Shown here in pieces: positions 30,327-43,482 of a DNA stretch of 64,000 bases; position 1 is the stretch's first letter; every line of letters starts with the position of its first letter. Made by a program: the position numbers and the translations under genes. The notes below the pieces were generated by a model, which saw only the letters and a list, made by a program, of their open reading frames with translations, was not told the origin of the DNA and searched no databases. Location of the stretch: assembly GCF_000203815.1 (NCBI RefSeq), contig NW_004457624.1, forward strand, positions 248,001 through 312,000. Direction: 5' to 3'. The stretch comes from Cavenderia fasciculata. Lineage: Eukaryota > Evosea > Eumycetozoa > Acytosteliales > Cavenderiaceae.

Positions 30327-33300
30327 ATGGACACAAAGATTAAATCACACTCTCTCTTTTTTGCGCTGGTATTATTAGTATTTTTGGTTAATGGTAAATA
30401 TTAAATAACCATTTAAATATTTTTAGATATAATAATTATTAATTAATGAATCTATTTTTGTTTCTATTTAATTAATTTATTTGTATTTGTATTTAATTTA
30501 GTTATAAATTGTCAATATATATATGATGTCAATTCAACTAGAATTTATAAAACAACTTATGATTATAGTGGTGGTAGTGGAGTTGTTGGATTTGATGGAT
30601 TAAAATGTAATGTTTTGTATCAGGCTGTTGTCAAATTTGAATATCCTCAAAGTGAATTACCAACCATTTCATCAATCAACGGTTATTATTTTGATAATCA
30701 ATCTGTGATTACTGCATTTCAAAGTACATCCTATGCTTTACTTTTCTTTAATGTATCTATTCCAAAAACTTCCTCTGGTCAACTTGCTACACCACAATTC
30801 TCACTCCAAGCCAATTCCAGTTCACTACCACAAACCTTTGACTTGCCACCAACCGAATGTGTTGCACCACCCAAGCCAAACTTTGTTAGTACGACCAATA
30901 ATATTGTAGTTACTAGTCTAGATCAATATATCAACTATCTAGGTTACCGATTCACAGCTCAAAACATACCATTTCTAGAAAACTACCTACCCGTTTGTAC
31001 AACTACTTTGGAACCATCTCTAACTTGTATCGCCGTTCAAGACATACCAGCCAAAAAAACAAATGTACTCTTACAATTTGGGTTACCTGACAGCAGCAAC
31101 CCAAAACCAATTCCAAATACCATCACTGTTAAATTATCAACTCTAGATTTCACTTCAACTTATAGTATTCAAAAATCTTTATTATTTGATTGTATGTATA
31201 CATAAATACATATTTTGATTATATATTAGTTAACTTTTTTTAATATTATTGTAGCAACATATAGTACAATACAATTTAGTAATAGAGAGAATTTAAATGT
31301 TGAAGCTGGATGGTCACCTGTTACAATGATCAATGGAACCAAATCAACACCAGGTAAACAATATAGTATTTTTAAAACTGGAGGAACGTCCACTAAAAAC
31401 TATGTCCCAATTGCTTATTTGGGTAGTGACACTACACAAAAGAATTATGGATTCTTTAAAACTCCATTATCTGAAGACCCCATCTTTACAATCACACAAA
31501 ATCAAATCATCAATCCATTATCATCACCACAACAATTTAATTTTAATTTAAATTGGTCAAGTATGTACAAACAATCATAACAATCATAACAAACAAACAA
31601 ACAATCAAAGATAACAAAATATTGATTATTAATATTATTCTTTATTTAATTTTTAATTTTTAATTTCTAGTTATAAATGATACATTGATTGAACCATTAG
31701 GAAGTACATTTACATTTCAAGTTAAAAGAAGATTATATGATTATGTAACACCGGTTAAAGTGACCTATCAAAATGCCTATACCATTGAATACAATTTCCC
31801 ATACGGGTTCAAACAAAACAAAGATTTCTACCTGTGTCGTGTAGTTCCTACCCATCAAACTAAATCTCATATATCAATGTCACAAAGAAATCGTGTTGCT
31901 ACCTTTGAACAATTACCATATGATCCAAGTAAATATTAAACAAATTTAAACAAACAAAAAAGATATTAATATTAATACTTAATAATTTATTTTTTGAATT
32001 TTTAATTTAGGTGATGTAAAAGCACCAGAATTAATATCAATTAAAATGAAGACAGCATCAGTATACTCTTATATAATTGAAATGTTGGTTGAGGAAGATT
32101 ACGGTATTGATTTTATAAAGGTTGATGATACCATTTATTTCTCTGAAAATATTCTATCATCAGTTAGTAAACCAAATTATACATTTGTATTTGAACATAG
32201 ATTTGTAAATAATAATGGTCGACCAATCAATACCAAACCAATCATTGTTATTCAAGATTTTGCTATGAATGTCTTGAAAGTAAATCCACATTTTTATAAT
32301 TTAAATTATAATAGTATTGATGATGCTCCTATTCATCCATTTAGTATGTAACAAATATAAATGCATTTAATATATATATATTAATTAATTAATTTCTTTT
32401 TTATTTTGATTTAGATTTTATAAATTCAAAAGATTTTACACATTTTGAATTTATACCAAAAATAGTTGATACTACAAACTCTGCTCAATCAGTGATTGTA
32501 TTATTTAATTTAACTTCTACTCTTATGGATACAATGATTACACCACAACTCAATATTATATTATCACATTTTAATAATGATGGTGATGAATCACTTGCAC
32601 TTGTACGTCGTCCAATTGCCAAATACAGTGTAACCGATGGAATGTTTAGAGCAGAGTTTACAGTTCCACAACGTACCGATAATTTCACTGCCATCTATAG
32701 TTTTGATCATTCCTATTCCACTATTCTTCAATCCGATCTAATTTCAAAGTTTGGTCAATTAGCAACTTTAAATTTAATTAATAAGGGTAAAAATCAATAT
32801 TAACAATTAATTGTATTTAATTAAATATATATTAACCCTATGCTTTATTTAATTTAGGAATAATGGATTATTTACCACCATATGTTGAATCATTTAAAGT
32901 TGAAATATTAAATAGAACTATTAAATTGGATATTGATATATTTGATCATCCAAATGGATTGGCAAGTGGATCATGGAAGATTATTTCGGGAACAAGTGGA
33001 AATGTTTATGATTTTGATCTTACTCCACACTCACCACCAGTCAATGGTTTGTACCATTTTACATTTACCATTACTCTGACTATACCAAATTGTATGCCAA
33101 ATGACTTTATAACAGCATCGGTTGTATTGGTTGACAATTCAGGTTGGACTTCCATTTATCCAAGTACATCATCTCAAAATTATTCACATGATCCATTATC
33201 TCATTTAAATTATAATACAACATTCTATTATGATTGTCCAATTGGTAAGAATATGAAACATTAAAGTATTATAATATATTAATGTTTATTTTTTATTTGT

Positions 33301-35090
33301 TTGTAGGATCAACACCACCAATATCAACTCATGCACCAAGAATTAATGAAGTGTATAGAGATTTTAATAATGGAGTATTACAAACTGGAAAGAATTTAAC
33401 GTTGGTAGCAAGAGCAGTGTTTATAGACGATGATATGTGTCAGGAAGAGGAGTGTTGGCCAAAACAATACTTTGAGTCGTTGAGAGAGGTGGTATGGTCG
33501 CCGGCAATAGCATTTGATAACAAGACTGGTCATAATTATAGTATTAATCTACCACTTGGATTTGGAGGTGACTATGGTATCATATTTAGTTATTTCGGTA
33601 GTTATGATTACAGTGGTAATCTAGGTGGATCACATGCAATGTGGGTAGCCAATTATGCATTTGCTGCAAATGAATTGAGTGTCGTTGCATTGACTAGTAC
33701 TTCGGAATCCCCTCAACCGGTTTTATCAAGTTCAACCGAACCATCTAGAGGTGGTGGAACTATCACTTTACGTGGCCAGAATATGTATACTCCAGGAGTA
33801 CAAGTATACATTAATTATAAAGATGGGTCTCCTGAACAATTGGCAACTATCAGGCTGAATACATCTGTCTTTATAGAGGTGGAGGTTAACCCGATTCCAA
33901 CGACAACCGATACGATTGACGTGCGTATTGTCACGAGTAACAATGCATCGAATATCATTCAAATCCAGACGTCAGAGTATCTTACTCCAGCACGTCCGTT
34001 TGTCGAGCCTGACAAACCCATCCCATGCTCCAACTCCATATGCAATAACCGCGGCCAGTGTCAAGAGAATGGACAGTGTCTGTGTGAGTCACCGTGGTTT
34101 GGTCCGACCTGCACGTCGCAGTCTGACACTGACCCAGACTACACCAAACCACCCGAACCTAGCAAGCTGTACCCTATCATCGTACTAGGTAACACCAGCC
34201 GCTCCATCATCGAAGTGTACGGGCTACGCGAACTAGACATTGATGGAAAAATAGTCAAAACTTACAACCTCACCGAAGGATGGTCATTTGAAGACAAATC
34301 AGATTATTCTCATGGCAATGACAGTACTACTATCCGTTCAACAACCTATCATTACTCTACACGTGTACTCAATACAACCGAGATGAATGTAACGGTTGAA
34401 TGGTTTAGAGAATCGACATCACTAAGATTTGCAGACGAGCCTGTCAACCTACCACCATTCTCAACAAAGATATCAATGTCGTTGACACGATACGAGTTTG
34501 GTGCATTCACCAATACCCTACAAATCATTGTACGAACCACATTTGAATCGGATGATGGTGAATGTTCAAAACAAGATTATGGACTTGGCAATGGTGATGA
34601 CAAGTCTGATCTTCAGTGGATCAAACTCAATATTGATACCAAGAGTATTTATGGTCAGTTTATTCGTCGTGGTATTGTAGATGGTCGATTCACATCGATT
34701 CGTAATCAACTCATTCAAGACGAGTTGATTGTTAAACCAACACACAATACTACCACTGCATTCATTGGTATCAATGTTCCATTTTACTCTACACTTGCCA
34801 TTTTAGACCCTAATTTTGCTAATCTTGTAGATGTTGATTTAGACAACAACGGTGGTGGTGGTGGTGTCTGTATCTCTAAATCTACACCAACTAAACTTAC
34901 TACTGGAGCCATTTCAGGTATTGTAGTTGGAGCAGTAGTGCTAGTTGCACTTGGTACTGGAGGTTTCCTCTATCGTATCAAATTAAAACGATCTGCTCTT
35001 GAAAGAAGTAGATTCCAAACTAAATTACAACAATTTATGTCTCCAAGTGGTAGTAGTACCCCTCCACCCATTTCTTCATCAGCTGCTTGA
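30327..35090 (+). CDS. ComC-like EGF/TIG surface receptor (first copy)
   Basis: Eight exons: 30327-30393, 30502-31191, 31255-31560, 31671-31928, 32011-32343, 32415-32786, 32858-33244 and 33307-35090. All junctions keep frame, giving 1398 residues. The 22-codon first exon is a signal peptide (MDTKIKSHSLFFALVLLVFL). About 900 residues of beta-sandwich-like ectodomain follow, then a TIG/IPT-like unit (GGGTITLRGQNMYTPGVQVY) near 950, an EGF-like module (CSNSICNNRGQCQENGQCLC, then WFGPTC) near 1045-1073, the ComC-type C-terminal ectodomain with GNGDDKSDLQWIKLN, and one membrane helix near 1336-1360 before a short Ser/Pro cytoplasmic tail. D. discoideum ComC belongs to this type-I membrane family, implicated in cell communication in development. 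Ligand unknown. Confidence 0.87.
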
Positions 35091-36266
35091 TCCATGGAAT
35101 GATTTTCAACGCCAAACTATATCGAATCCATTTGTGTAATTCTATCAATAATATAATATATATATATAACATATGTAGAATAAATTAATATAAATAAATA
35201 TACAAATACAATATACAAATAATAATAATAATCAAGCCTGGGGGGAGTGAGTTCAACAATGGTGATGGTGCAATGACAAGATAATTATCTAGATTGATCA
35301 TGGTCTCCCGATCCTCGAAAACTCAAACGCATCCCGTTTTGTTGAGACACACGAATGAAAGAAAAGTCGTACTCTTTATTGTTTTTTTTTAATTAATTTT
35401 TTCAAAGGCAACCGTTGGTGGTGGGTCCTTTCAAAAATATTTGTCTAGATATACAAACAAATATCAACACATTCATTCATTACACATCAAATACATAATC
35501 ACACATAATATTAGTTAGTTTTATATTCTCAGAGTAAAGAGAGAATATTATTACGATTACAATTATCTTGACCCTGGGCAACATCCACCCCATTACATTG
35601 AAAAACTGTCTCCCCCCCACTCAATACTAAGACACAAAACACACAACAAGAAAAGGCAAACGACTATTTTTTTAAACAGATACACACAGAATCAATAAAG
35701 ATAGATTTATCACATAAAACGAATAATTATAATTTGATAGATAGTAATAATATTAATAATAGTTAGTAGTTATATAAATTATAAATATTAAATTCTATGA
35801 CAATAATCATCAATACAGTAATTGAGAATAATATAACATCCTCATCATCATCATCATCGTCTTGTTGTTGTTGTAGTAATAATAATATTAATTAATTAAT
35901 AAATAATATAGCCTGTAAAGAAATCATCATCATCATCATCATCATCATCCATCACTCACCTCACAAACTACTTAACTTATAATAATAGTAATAGTAATAG
36001 AAATAATAATAGATTAGTTTCCCTCCCTCCACACTCTTCTTCTTCCTTTTTCACAATAATAATAATAATAATCTATCTCTATATATTATTTATCTATTAT
36101 CATAATTTTAAATAATAATAACACCTTTTCACAACTTGTAGATATCAACAAACAAATAATAATAATAATAATAATTAAATAACAACTAATACTTACATAT
36201 ATTTATATAAATAATAACAAATAACTCTATCTCTATATCTCTATCTCTCTATTCTTCTTCTAAAGA
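35091..36266. other. Intergenic region with simple repeats
   Basis: The 1.18 kb between the ComC-like and GPCR genes is rich in TAA, CAT and CAA repeats, including an ATC run at 35923-35949. It presumably contains the GPCR promoter and 5' leader. No gene was recognised. Confidence 0.5.
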
Positions 36267-37459
36267 ATGGACACAACAACAATAATAAGTGACTTTATAC
36301 AAGTTGCAGCAAATGCAACATCACAAGTGGTTTGCAAAGTATCCAATGACGAAAAAATGGTAGCTTATATTGCCAATTTGTTGGCGAGTTGTTTGTCAAT
36401 CATCGGTTCATCGGCAATTATCATCAACTATATCTTCTTTCTTCCCGATACCAAAAGACAACAACCACTTTACAAGTTGATCTTATTTTTATCGATAGCC
36501 GATTTCTTTGGCTCACTTTCAATCTGTATCTCTCAATCTGTATTATTATCAAGGTATGAATCAATCAAATCAAAATATACAATTCAAATCAAAATATACA
36601 AATCAAAAATATCAAGATTGAACTATTGGGAAAAAAAAAAAAAGAAATTAATTATGAAACTTACTTAAATATTAATTAATTTAATTTAACAATCATGTAT
36701 AGTATGACATATTATCATAGTTTTTGTATAACTATTAGAGCATCGATCAACTTTTTCTTTGTTGCTTCATTTATGTGGATGTCTTCGTTGGCATTCCATA
36801 CGTATTGGTCGTCGAGGCAACGATCACAGGTACCTCTATGGGTATTCCAGGTGGTTTCATGGGGTGTGCCAACCGTGATGACAGCAGTGATGGTTGGACG
36901 AGACATGATAACAGAGGATGCAGAGAGTGGATGGTGTCAACCAAACAAGGTGGCACGTTGGGCATTTTGGTTTGGTCCATTACTCTTTTCATTGGCTTGG
37001 AATATTATACTGTACGCTATGATATTATGGCAATACCGTTCATCTATGAGCGGTTCAATCACAACACAATTTAGAAAGAAAAACAATAATGGATATGATG
37101 ATGACCCATATTCGATCAATCAACCAACATCACCATCGAACCGATTCATCACAGAGAAAAAGAGAAAGTTACATCTAAAAGTTGCCAAACGTCTTGGAGT
37201 CTATCTATTAGCCTTTTTAATTTGCTGGGTACCAGATGTATTTGACAATCTACTAGTTCAACCAAATCAGTATTGTCAATTCTATTGGTTGTGGTTACTT
37301 CAAAATATCACATCGCCGCTCCAAGGTTTCCTCAATTTTATTGTGTATGGAGTACACAGTGAATTCTTTTTCGCCTGCGTCAAGAGTACTGAGCCACAAG
37401 ACATCCGTTCAGTCTATGAAAACAAAAGACAAGAATCAAAATATTTACTTGGGAAATAA
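36267..37459 (+). CDS. cAMP-receptor-like (Crl-type) G-protein-coupled receptor
   Basis: Two exons, 36267-36553 and 36703-37459, give 347 residues. Seven membrane segments can be traced: NLLASCLSIIGSSAIIINYI, then LILFLSIADFFGSLSICI in exon 1; INFFFVASFMWMSSLAFHTY, VFQVVSWGVPTVMTAVMV, FGPLLFSLAWNIILYAMIL, LGVYLLAFLICWVPDVF and LWLLQNITSPLQGFLNFIVY in exon 2. The tail of TM7 (PLQGFLNFIVYG) and GWCQ in the second outer loop are typical of the dictyostelid Crl/cAR class. A long loop 3 rich in polar residues precedes TM6. It is likely a plasma-membrane receptor coupled to heterotrimeric G proteins; the ligand cannot be told from sequence. The cytoplasmic tail is short. Confidence 0.87.
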
Positions 37460-38076
37460 TCACAACACAACAATCAAACAAACAAACAAATAATAATAAT
37501 AACTTAGTAATATTTATTTATTTATTTATTTCATTCCTTTTTTTTTAACAACAATCGATTTACTTACAACATAATCATCCCTCCCTCCCCCTAACTCTTA
37601 TAATAATAATATATTTATTGGTCCAAATCAACAACAACTATAACTATAACTCAATCCAGCGGAACGAATAAAAAACACACATGTGGGTAACCTACCTACC
37701 AACCTTTCCGACCTAAATTCAATATCAATATCATTCTTTAAATCAAATAATAATAATTTTTAATTATTTTATTTATTTGGTTATTTAGTTCCAACCATTG
37801 TTTCCGTCCGTGACAGATTGATTGATCATCATTCCTTGTTTCTTTCTTTTAAAGTATCTCTTCTCTTTTGCTTTTCTTTGTGCTTGCTTGTTGAAAAAGG
37901 TTTCGCGTCACAGAACTGTGAGATTAAAAAACTCTTGAATTTTTTCGTTCAAACACTTTTCCTTTTTTGTTCAAAATTTACTTGCCTTTGCAGGTTGTTT
38001 TTTTTACTTGCTTCTTTTATACATACAAATAATCATAGACCATTAGATAGATAATAGAGTGATAGTGATAGTAGTT
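37460..38076. other. Intergenic region between the GPCR and LRR-receiver genes
   Basis: The 617 nt are AT-rich with T-rich runs; the frame at 37818-38054 reads as a hydrophobic T-rich artefact. No supported gene. Confidence 0.5.
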
Positions 38077-39919
38077 ATGGTACTAGCATTAAAAGATAAA
38101 TGTATAAGATATATAATTCAGAAATTACAACAACAGATAAACGATAATAATAGCAATGACAATAATGATAATGAAAATAATAATATATTAACAAATGATA
38201 ATGGACAACCAATAATATTACCATTAGATCTTGTTCAAGATTTGATTATAATGATTAAAAAGATTGATAAATGGAAATACAATAATCAATTCTTAAACTA
38301 TCTTACAATGTATTCAATATTAGAGTCATTGGACCTATCAAATGAATCAAATATCGATTTTAAACAATGGTGCAACTATCTAAATTCTTCATCCTCTCCA
38401 TCTTCTACTTCATTATTATTATTATGTACAAGTTTAAATGAATTAAACTTTTCATATCTTTCAACTATTCAAGACAATGAACTATCGTGTATCATATCAA
38501 AATTCACAAGGTTGTCTCGTTTAAATGTATCACATTGTACAGCTTTAAAAGGTACTTTTCTCGAACATCCTAATCATCTATCCTCTCTAGATTATCTTAA
38601 TCTTAGAGGTTGTACATCAATTCAATTTAATAATAATAATTCTATTACAAATGTGTATGTATCGAAATAGAATAAGAATATGTTGGGACCTTTTATTTAC
38701 TTTTTTTTTTTTTTTTTATAGAAATATATTAAAAGTAAAAGAATTAATATTATCAAAAACAAATATAAATAATGAATCATTGTGTAGAATGATTGGTGGT
38801 GATAATCAAGATATTGGTAGTAGTCTTGGACTTGTTAATTTGGAGAAATTAAAATTGGCACATTGTAGTTTTATATCTTCAAAAGGATTGGTTTTATTGG
38901 GTAGCAAGTATACACCTAGACTCACATACTTGTCACTTGGGTATTGTGAAAAGATGCAAAAACCAAACTCTTTAAATGTATTGAAAGATTGTAATGTGTT
39001 GCAACATTTAAATCTATCTTTTTGTTTTATAAACGATGCATCAATTGGTGACTGTTTACACCATCTCTCTGGATCACTCACCAAACTTTATCTAAGACAT
39101 AACTGTCTATCACCGCAATTCATCCAAACTCTATCGACCATTACACCTCTTTGCCACCAAATCAAAACTTTGGATCTTCGTGAATCACAATTAATCATTC
39201 CTCAACATGCTCTATGTCTTTATACTCCTCCCCCAACCAAATCTACAACTACAACTACAACTAAAACTACTGAAATCAAACATTTGTATATAACTGGAAT
39301 GTCTAGAAGATCGAAATTAGTAGATACCTCCTCAAATGGTGGTATTGGGGGAAGAGTCAATCTTGGAGAACTGTATATAAAACATAACCAACCGACTATT
39401 AATCAACACGAGGTTGATCTATCGAGATCGGGAATGGTAGCAACCATTCTAACCAAACAACAACATCACCCCCTCATCCTATTGGGTGAGGACGAGACAT
39501 TGCAGGCACGTATCGTCAAGAATGTGTTGGAACGTAGAAACTTTGATGTGCGTGTGGCATCGAATGGTAAAGACGCCTATGAAATGTATTGTCAAACACC
39601 ACTCTTTGTCCTCGTCATGATGGACATTTTCATGCCCATTCTCGATGGCATCAGCTCGATTCGTATGATTCGACAATACGAAAAGACAACAAACCGAAAA
39701 CGTACACCAATCATCATTTGTAGTGCAAATGATTCGACTCTAACTAGTAAAAATAATAATTACAACAATAATTATAATAATAACTACAACGAAAATGATA
39801 ATAATAATAATAATAGTGATAGAGATAATAATGATCAAATAGGTGATGCATTTATTTCAAAACCTTTACGTCCTAATCTAGTTGATATTATCATTAATTT
39901 AATTCAATCAAAATGTTAA
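38077..39919 (+). CDS. LRR protein fused to a response-regulator receiver domain
   Basis: Two exons, 38077-38654 and 38722-39919, give 591 residues. The first ATG in frame is at 38077. Residues about 85-360 hold irregular, RNI-like leucine-rich repeats (SRLNVSHCTALKG, LDYLNLRGCTSI, LEKLKLAHCSFIS, LTYLSLGYCEK, LQHLNLSFCFI). Residues about 443-590 are a receiver domain with every key residue: acidic pair E449/D450 (LLGEDET), phospho-acceptor D494 (MMDIFMP), S527 (CSAND) and K573 (FISKPLRP). An Asn-rich loop is inserted before the last strand. No histidine-kinase part is present, so phosphate must come from a separate phosphorelay protein such as an RdeA-like HPt. The LRR could be a target-binding output. 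Dictyostelids mostly carry receivers on hybrid kinases or RegA. Confidence 0.85.
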
Positions 39920-42900
39920 TAATTAATACATACACCCTCTCTCTCTATCGATCCATCCAAACAAATAAAACCTCTTTGTAATTATCTATTTTTTTTTATA
40001 GTACATCGACCCCGGCATTCAAAAACTCAAGTCTCATTGTGTTTCGTATTTCGAGTTTAGAGAGAGAGGGAGAACAAAAAACATGTTGGTGATCAAAAGA
40101 CACAAGCGATGACTATTACCATCAAATAGTGTCCTATTTTTAGGGGAAGGACATTGATTTAGAGGTTCATCATCAGTGGACACTAAAAATAACATGTGGA
40201 GAGGTCTTTGATGAAAAGTCTAACCATCCTTTTGACCATCTTTAAATTAAGTAATGCGGACCATGTTATTTTTAGTGTATAGCTAAAATAAAATTTTAGT
40301 TTTCATCAATGCTAAAAATAGAAGCCAACAATAGGAGCATCTTTAAAAAGTGAAAAACCACCGATTTTAAAATGTTTCGGTGTCAAACGACGGACAATGA
40401 CTAAAGATGGAAAGAAAGGTAATGGTAATGACTTGATCCCTAAAATACCCAGCAATCAATCAATCAATCAATCATTTAAAAATCAGATAGATATTAGTTA
40501 GAGTTAAAAGATAGAAGCGATCAACCCTCCTACCTTGTTTTGGATGTTGATTGTCAATCAAAAGAAGATATTTATTCGACAACTGGTTGTTTGGTGATGA
40601 TCAACAGTTTGTTTGATTGATTTTTGAAAGGGATTGAAGATACTATATATTTGCAATAAAAAAAAATTAGGGCAAGCTCCACTCTATTGACCCAAGTCCG
40701 AGAGAGTTTGACTATTGAAACAAAAATAGACGAAAAATAATAACTCGTCAACGATGTAACACGTGTGCAGAGAAAGAGGCATCGATTTTAGTTTCTCAAA
40801 GATTTTTGAAAAATCGGATTTTTTAGAACACAGACATTTGCCCCTCTTTTTGGCATCTATTAATTTTTTGAAGTTGCAACCATGCCCTGCTACCCAGGAG
40901 GGTGTAACCTAATTTTGCGGCTTGTGGTGACCTCTCCAAATCAGGGTCTCATTCCAAAACAACAACTCTTTTTATTGATTTTCGATGCGATTTTTGCATT
41001 CCAACAATGATAAATAGAACCTCATCATCACAACCTTGGGAGATGTCATTCGTTTACTTCGCATCTGTTCTATCTTATAATTTAAACAACAACAATCCTA
41101 TCTATCTATCTATCTATTATACAACAATAAATTAATTACTAACTAATCATAATAACAACACTGATCTTCAACTCATTCACCGATTCAAATTTATCATTTC
41201 AATCAAAACAGTACCCACCCACCACCTCAATTAATTGTAAATCTTTTTTAAATAATAATAATCAAACAACACAAATAGCCACCTAGGTATGTTTTTATTA
41301 AACTCCAATCACACCACATGCACCCATCCCAGCATCGTTTGGTTTCTATCTATCCTTCCTATCTCTTTGTATTAGCTCGTTTCATTGTTTTTATTTACGA
41401 AAACGTAAATTGCCGTCCTTTTTTTTTTTTTTTTTTCAAACACCTTTTTTGGGCAAAAACAGAGGGGTGCATCCATCCCTGGCCCAAAGGGGGGGTGGGT
41501 CAATGTGGTCAATGATCATTTTGATGTGGGTTAACATCTCCATCCAACCCTATGCGATTGGGATGATGTTGACCAAGGTCGATGATGATATATAAACACA
41601 AGTCAATAGATCCCAAACTTAATCTTTATCCCAACACTTTTCAATCGATTCCGACAAAGGGGAGGATCTTTTAGGGTGCTTCCCAACTCTCTACACACAA
41701 CATTTGAATGGGATTGATTTAAAGATGACCCGATAATATCTATCTATCTATATCACACCTCCGCAAGCCAAACTATTTAATTTTTTTTACCAAACAAGTG
41801 TCACATACTCGATCCACTCTTTAATCACCATCACGCAGGGGTCAAGATCCCCAAATCAATCAATCAATTAATAGTAGTAGGTAGGGATAAATAGTTGTAA
41901 AGGGTAAGGGGAGGGGTCGAGTCTTTAATGGAAATTATTAATTTGGATGAAAAAAGTTAGCATATCTACCCTATCATCATCATCAAGCACCGAACCTCTT
42001 GGTTCCATTCCCAAATCAATAACAATATCAATCATCATCAAATTGATTTCATTAGTCATCTATCCCAACTTTATAAATTAATATATACATACACACATAC
42101 ATACACATATATTATTTATTTGTTATAATCGCATTTTTTCAATTTTCAAACCATCCATACACATCACATCACATACAACCCTACCTTTTTACAATCCATT
42201 TCTTGTCTACATTCTTTCATTTACTCATTCACTCACCCAACCCAACAAACATAACACAACAAGAAGCTAAAGACAAAAAAAAAAAACAAAAAATAGTTCT
42301 GTCAGTCCTGTCTCTATATTAGAGGTCAACAATCAAACCCAAACATAGCAATCACAACCATTTATTATTATAATAGTTTCATCACATCCACATATATATC
42401 GTGTCCTGTCCTATCCAGTCATTTTTTTTACATTTGATATTACATCCTTCTATCTTTAACTCCACCCAACCCAACCCTCGCGCTGGCAGTTGAACCATTT
42501 CCACCTATCGTAACCAACTCATCATCATCATCATCAACTATAAAACATCCTTTACTCTGAATAATTTGCAAAATACTCCACATATTTTCATTGGGAGTGC
42601 TTGCCTTTCAGTTTGGATACACACACGGTCAAGAAATTTCTGGCGTACCCAATAACCTCACCTTTTGGTTTTTTTCCAAACACACACACAACCAAATTTA
42701 GATTGACCGACATAACCTGTTGTTTATAAACAAGTTAACTCTCTTGTCATCATCTTTTTATTTTTTAACAATCAAACAATCAGTGTATATAAAAACAAAC
42801 AGACAAATAATATATTTTAAAAACAAAAAAAAGTAAATTACATACATCCATCCATCAATCAATCATCTTTTTAAAATATCCCCCAATCAATATTTATTTC

Positions 42901-43482
42901 AACCTAAACCTTCCTTCAAACCAAACTCTAATCTTGGGACTCGACTGAACTATTCTTTTTTAAAAATAATAATCTTTGAATCTCTTTGTTGTTGTTGTTG
43001 TTTGTACAAATCTTTCAAGATCGTATACGGGTCAGCCCAACCCCTGAATCAATCAATCAAAAAAAAAAAAGATCTTTTTCAACTTTTTCATTTTTTTTTT
43101 TTGTTTTGCTCCACAAAGTGTCTGGCCCATTAAATTGGACACCCTTTGCATTTGTTATTTTTAGGATCATTTTGTTTGATCAAAAAGGATATTCTTATTG
43201 CCAAGCAAGATCCTTGATCATCATCATACCAATTCGATTGTATTGTTGACAACACACTCTGAAGTGTTGTCTTGAAACCACTAAATTTAAGTCACCACAC
43301 CAATAATAGTACTATAGGAATACGGGCACCCTCCAACAATAAATAATAATAATATTATTGTTCTATTTAATCTTTCTTTTTTTTTCTTTTTGCCCCAAAC
43401 CCTTGATTCCCAAACACCCCATTCTCTCTCCTCTCTGGCAACCGAAACCATTTCATTCATTTGACATTTTACCAAAACCAAC
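39920..43482. other. Long intergenic region (3.6 kb) with a perfect inverted repeat
   Basis: No coding region is supported. It holds a perfect 17-bp inverted repeat (40180-40196 with 40262-40278), a less AT-rich island at 40840-40960 including AATTTTTTG, and T- or CA-rich runs. The open frames at 41318-41595 come from a poly-T/C-rich stretch and lack coding character. The 3' part probably includes the promoter and leader of the next gene. Confidence 0.55.
40180..40278. repeat. Perfect 17-bp inverted repeat, 65-nt spacer
   Basis: ACACTAAAAATAACATG at 40180-40196 is the exact reverse complement of 40262-40278. It could form a hairpin in RNA, be the ends of a small non-autonomous mobile element, or be chance in AT-rich DNA. 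No flanking target duplication was evident by eye. Confidence 0.7.

Noticed and set aside
37818-38054. 78-codon hydrophobic frame
   Set aside because: Produced by T-rich DNA; no ATG-led coding character and no splice link to the LRR-receiver gene was supported.
41318-41595. Overlapping frames of 61-65 codons
   Set aside because: They run through a poly-T tract and C-rich simple sequence and have no family resemblance.
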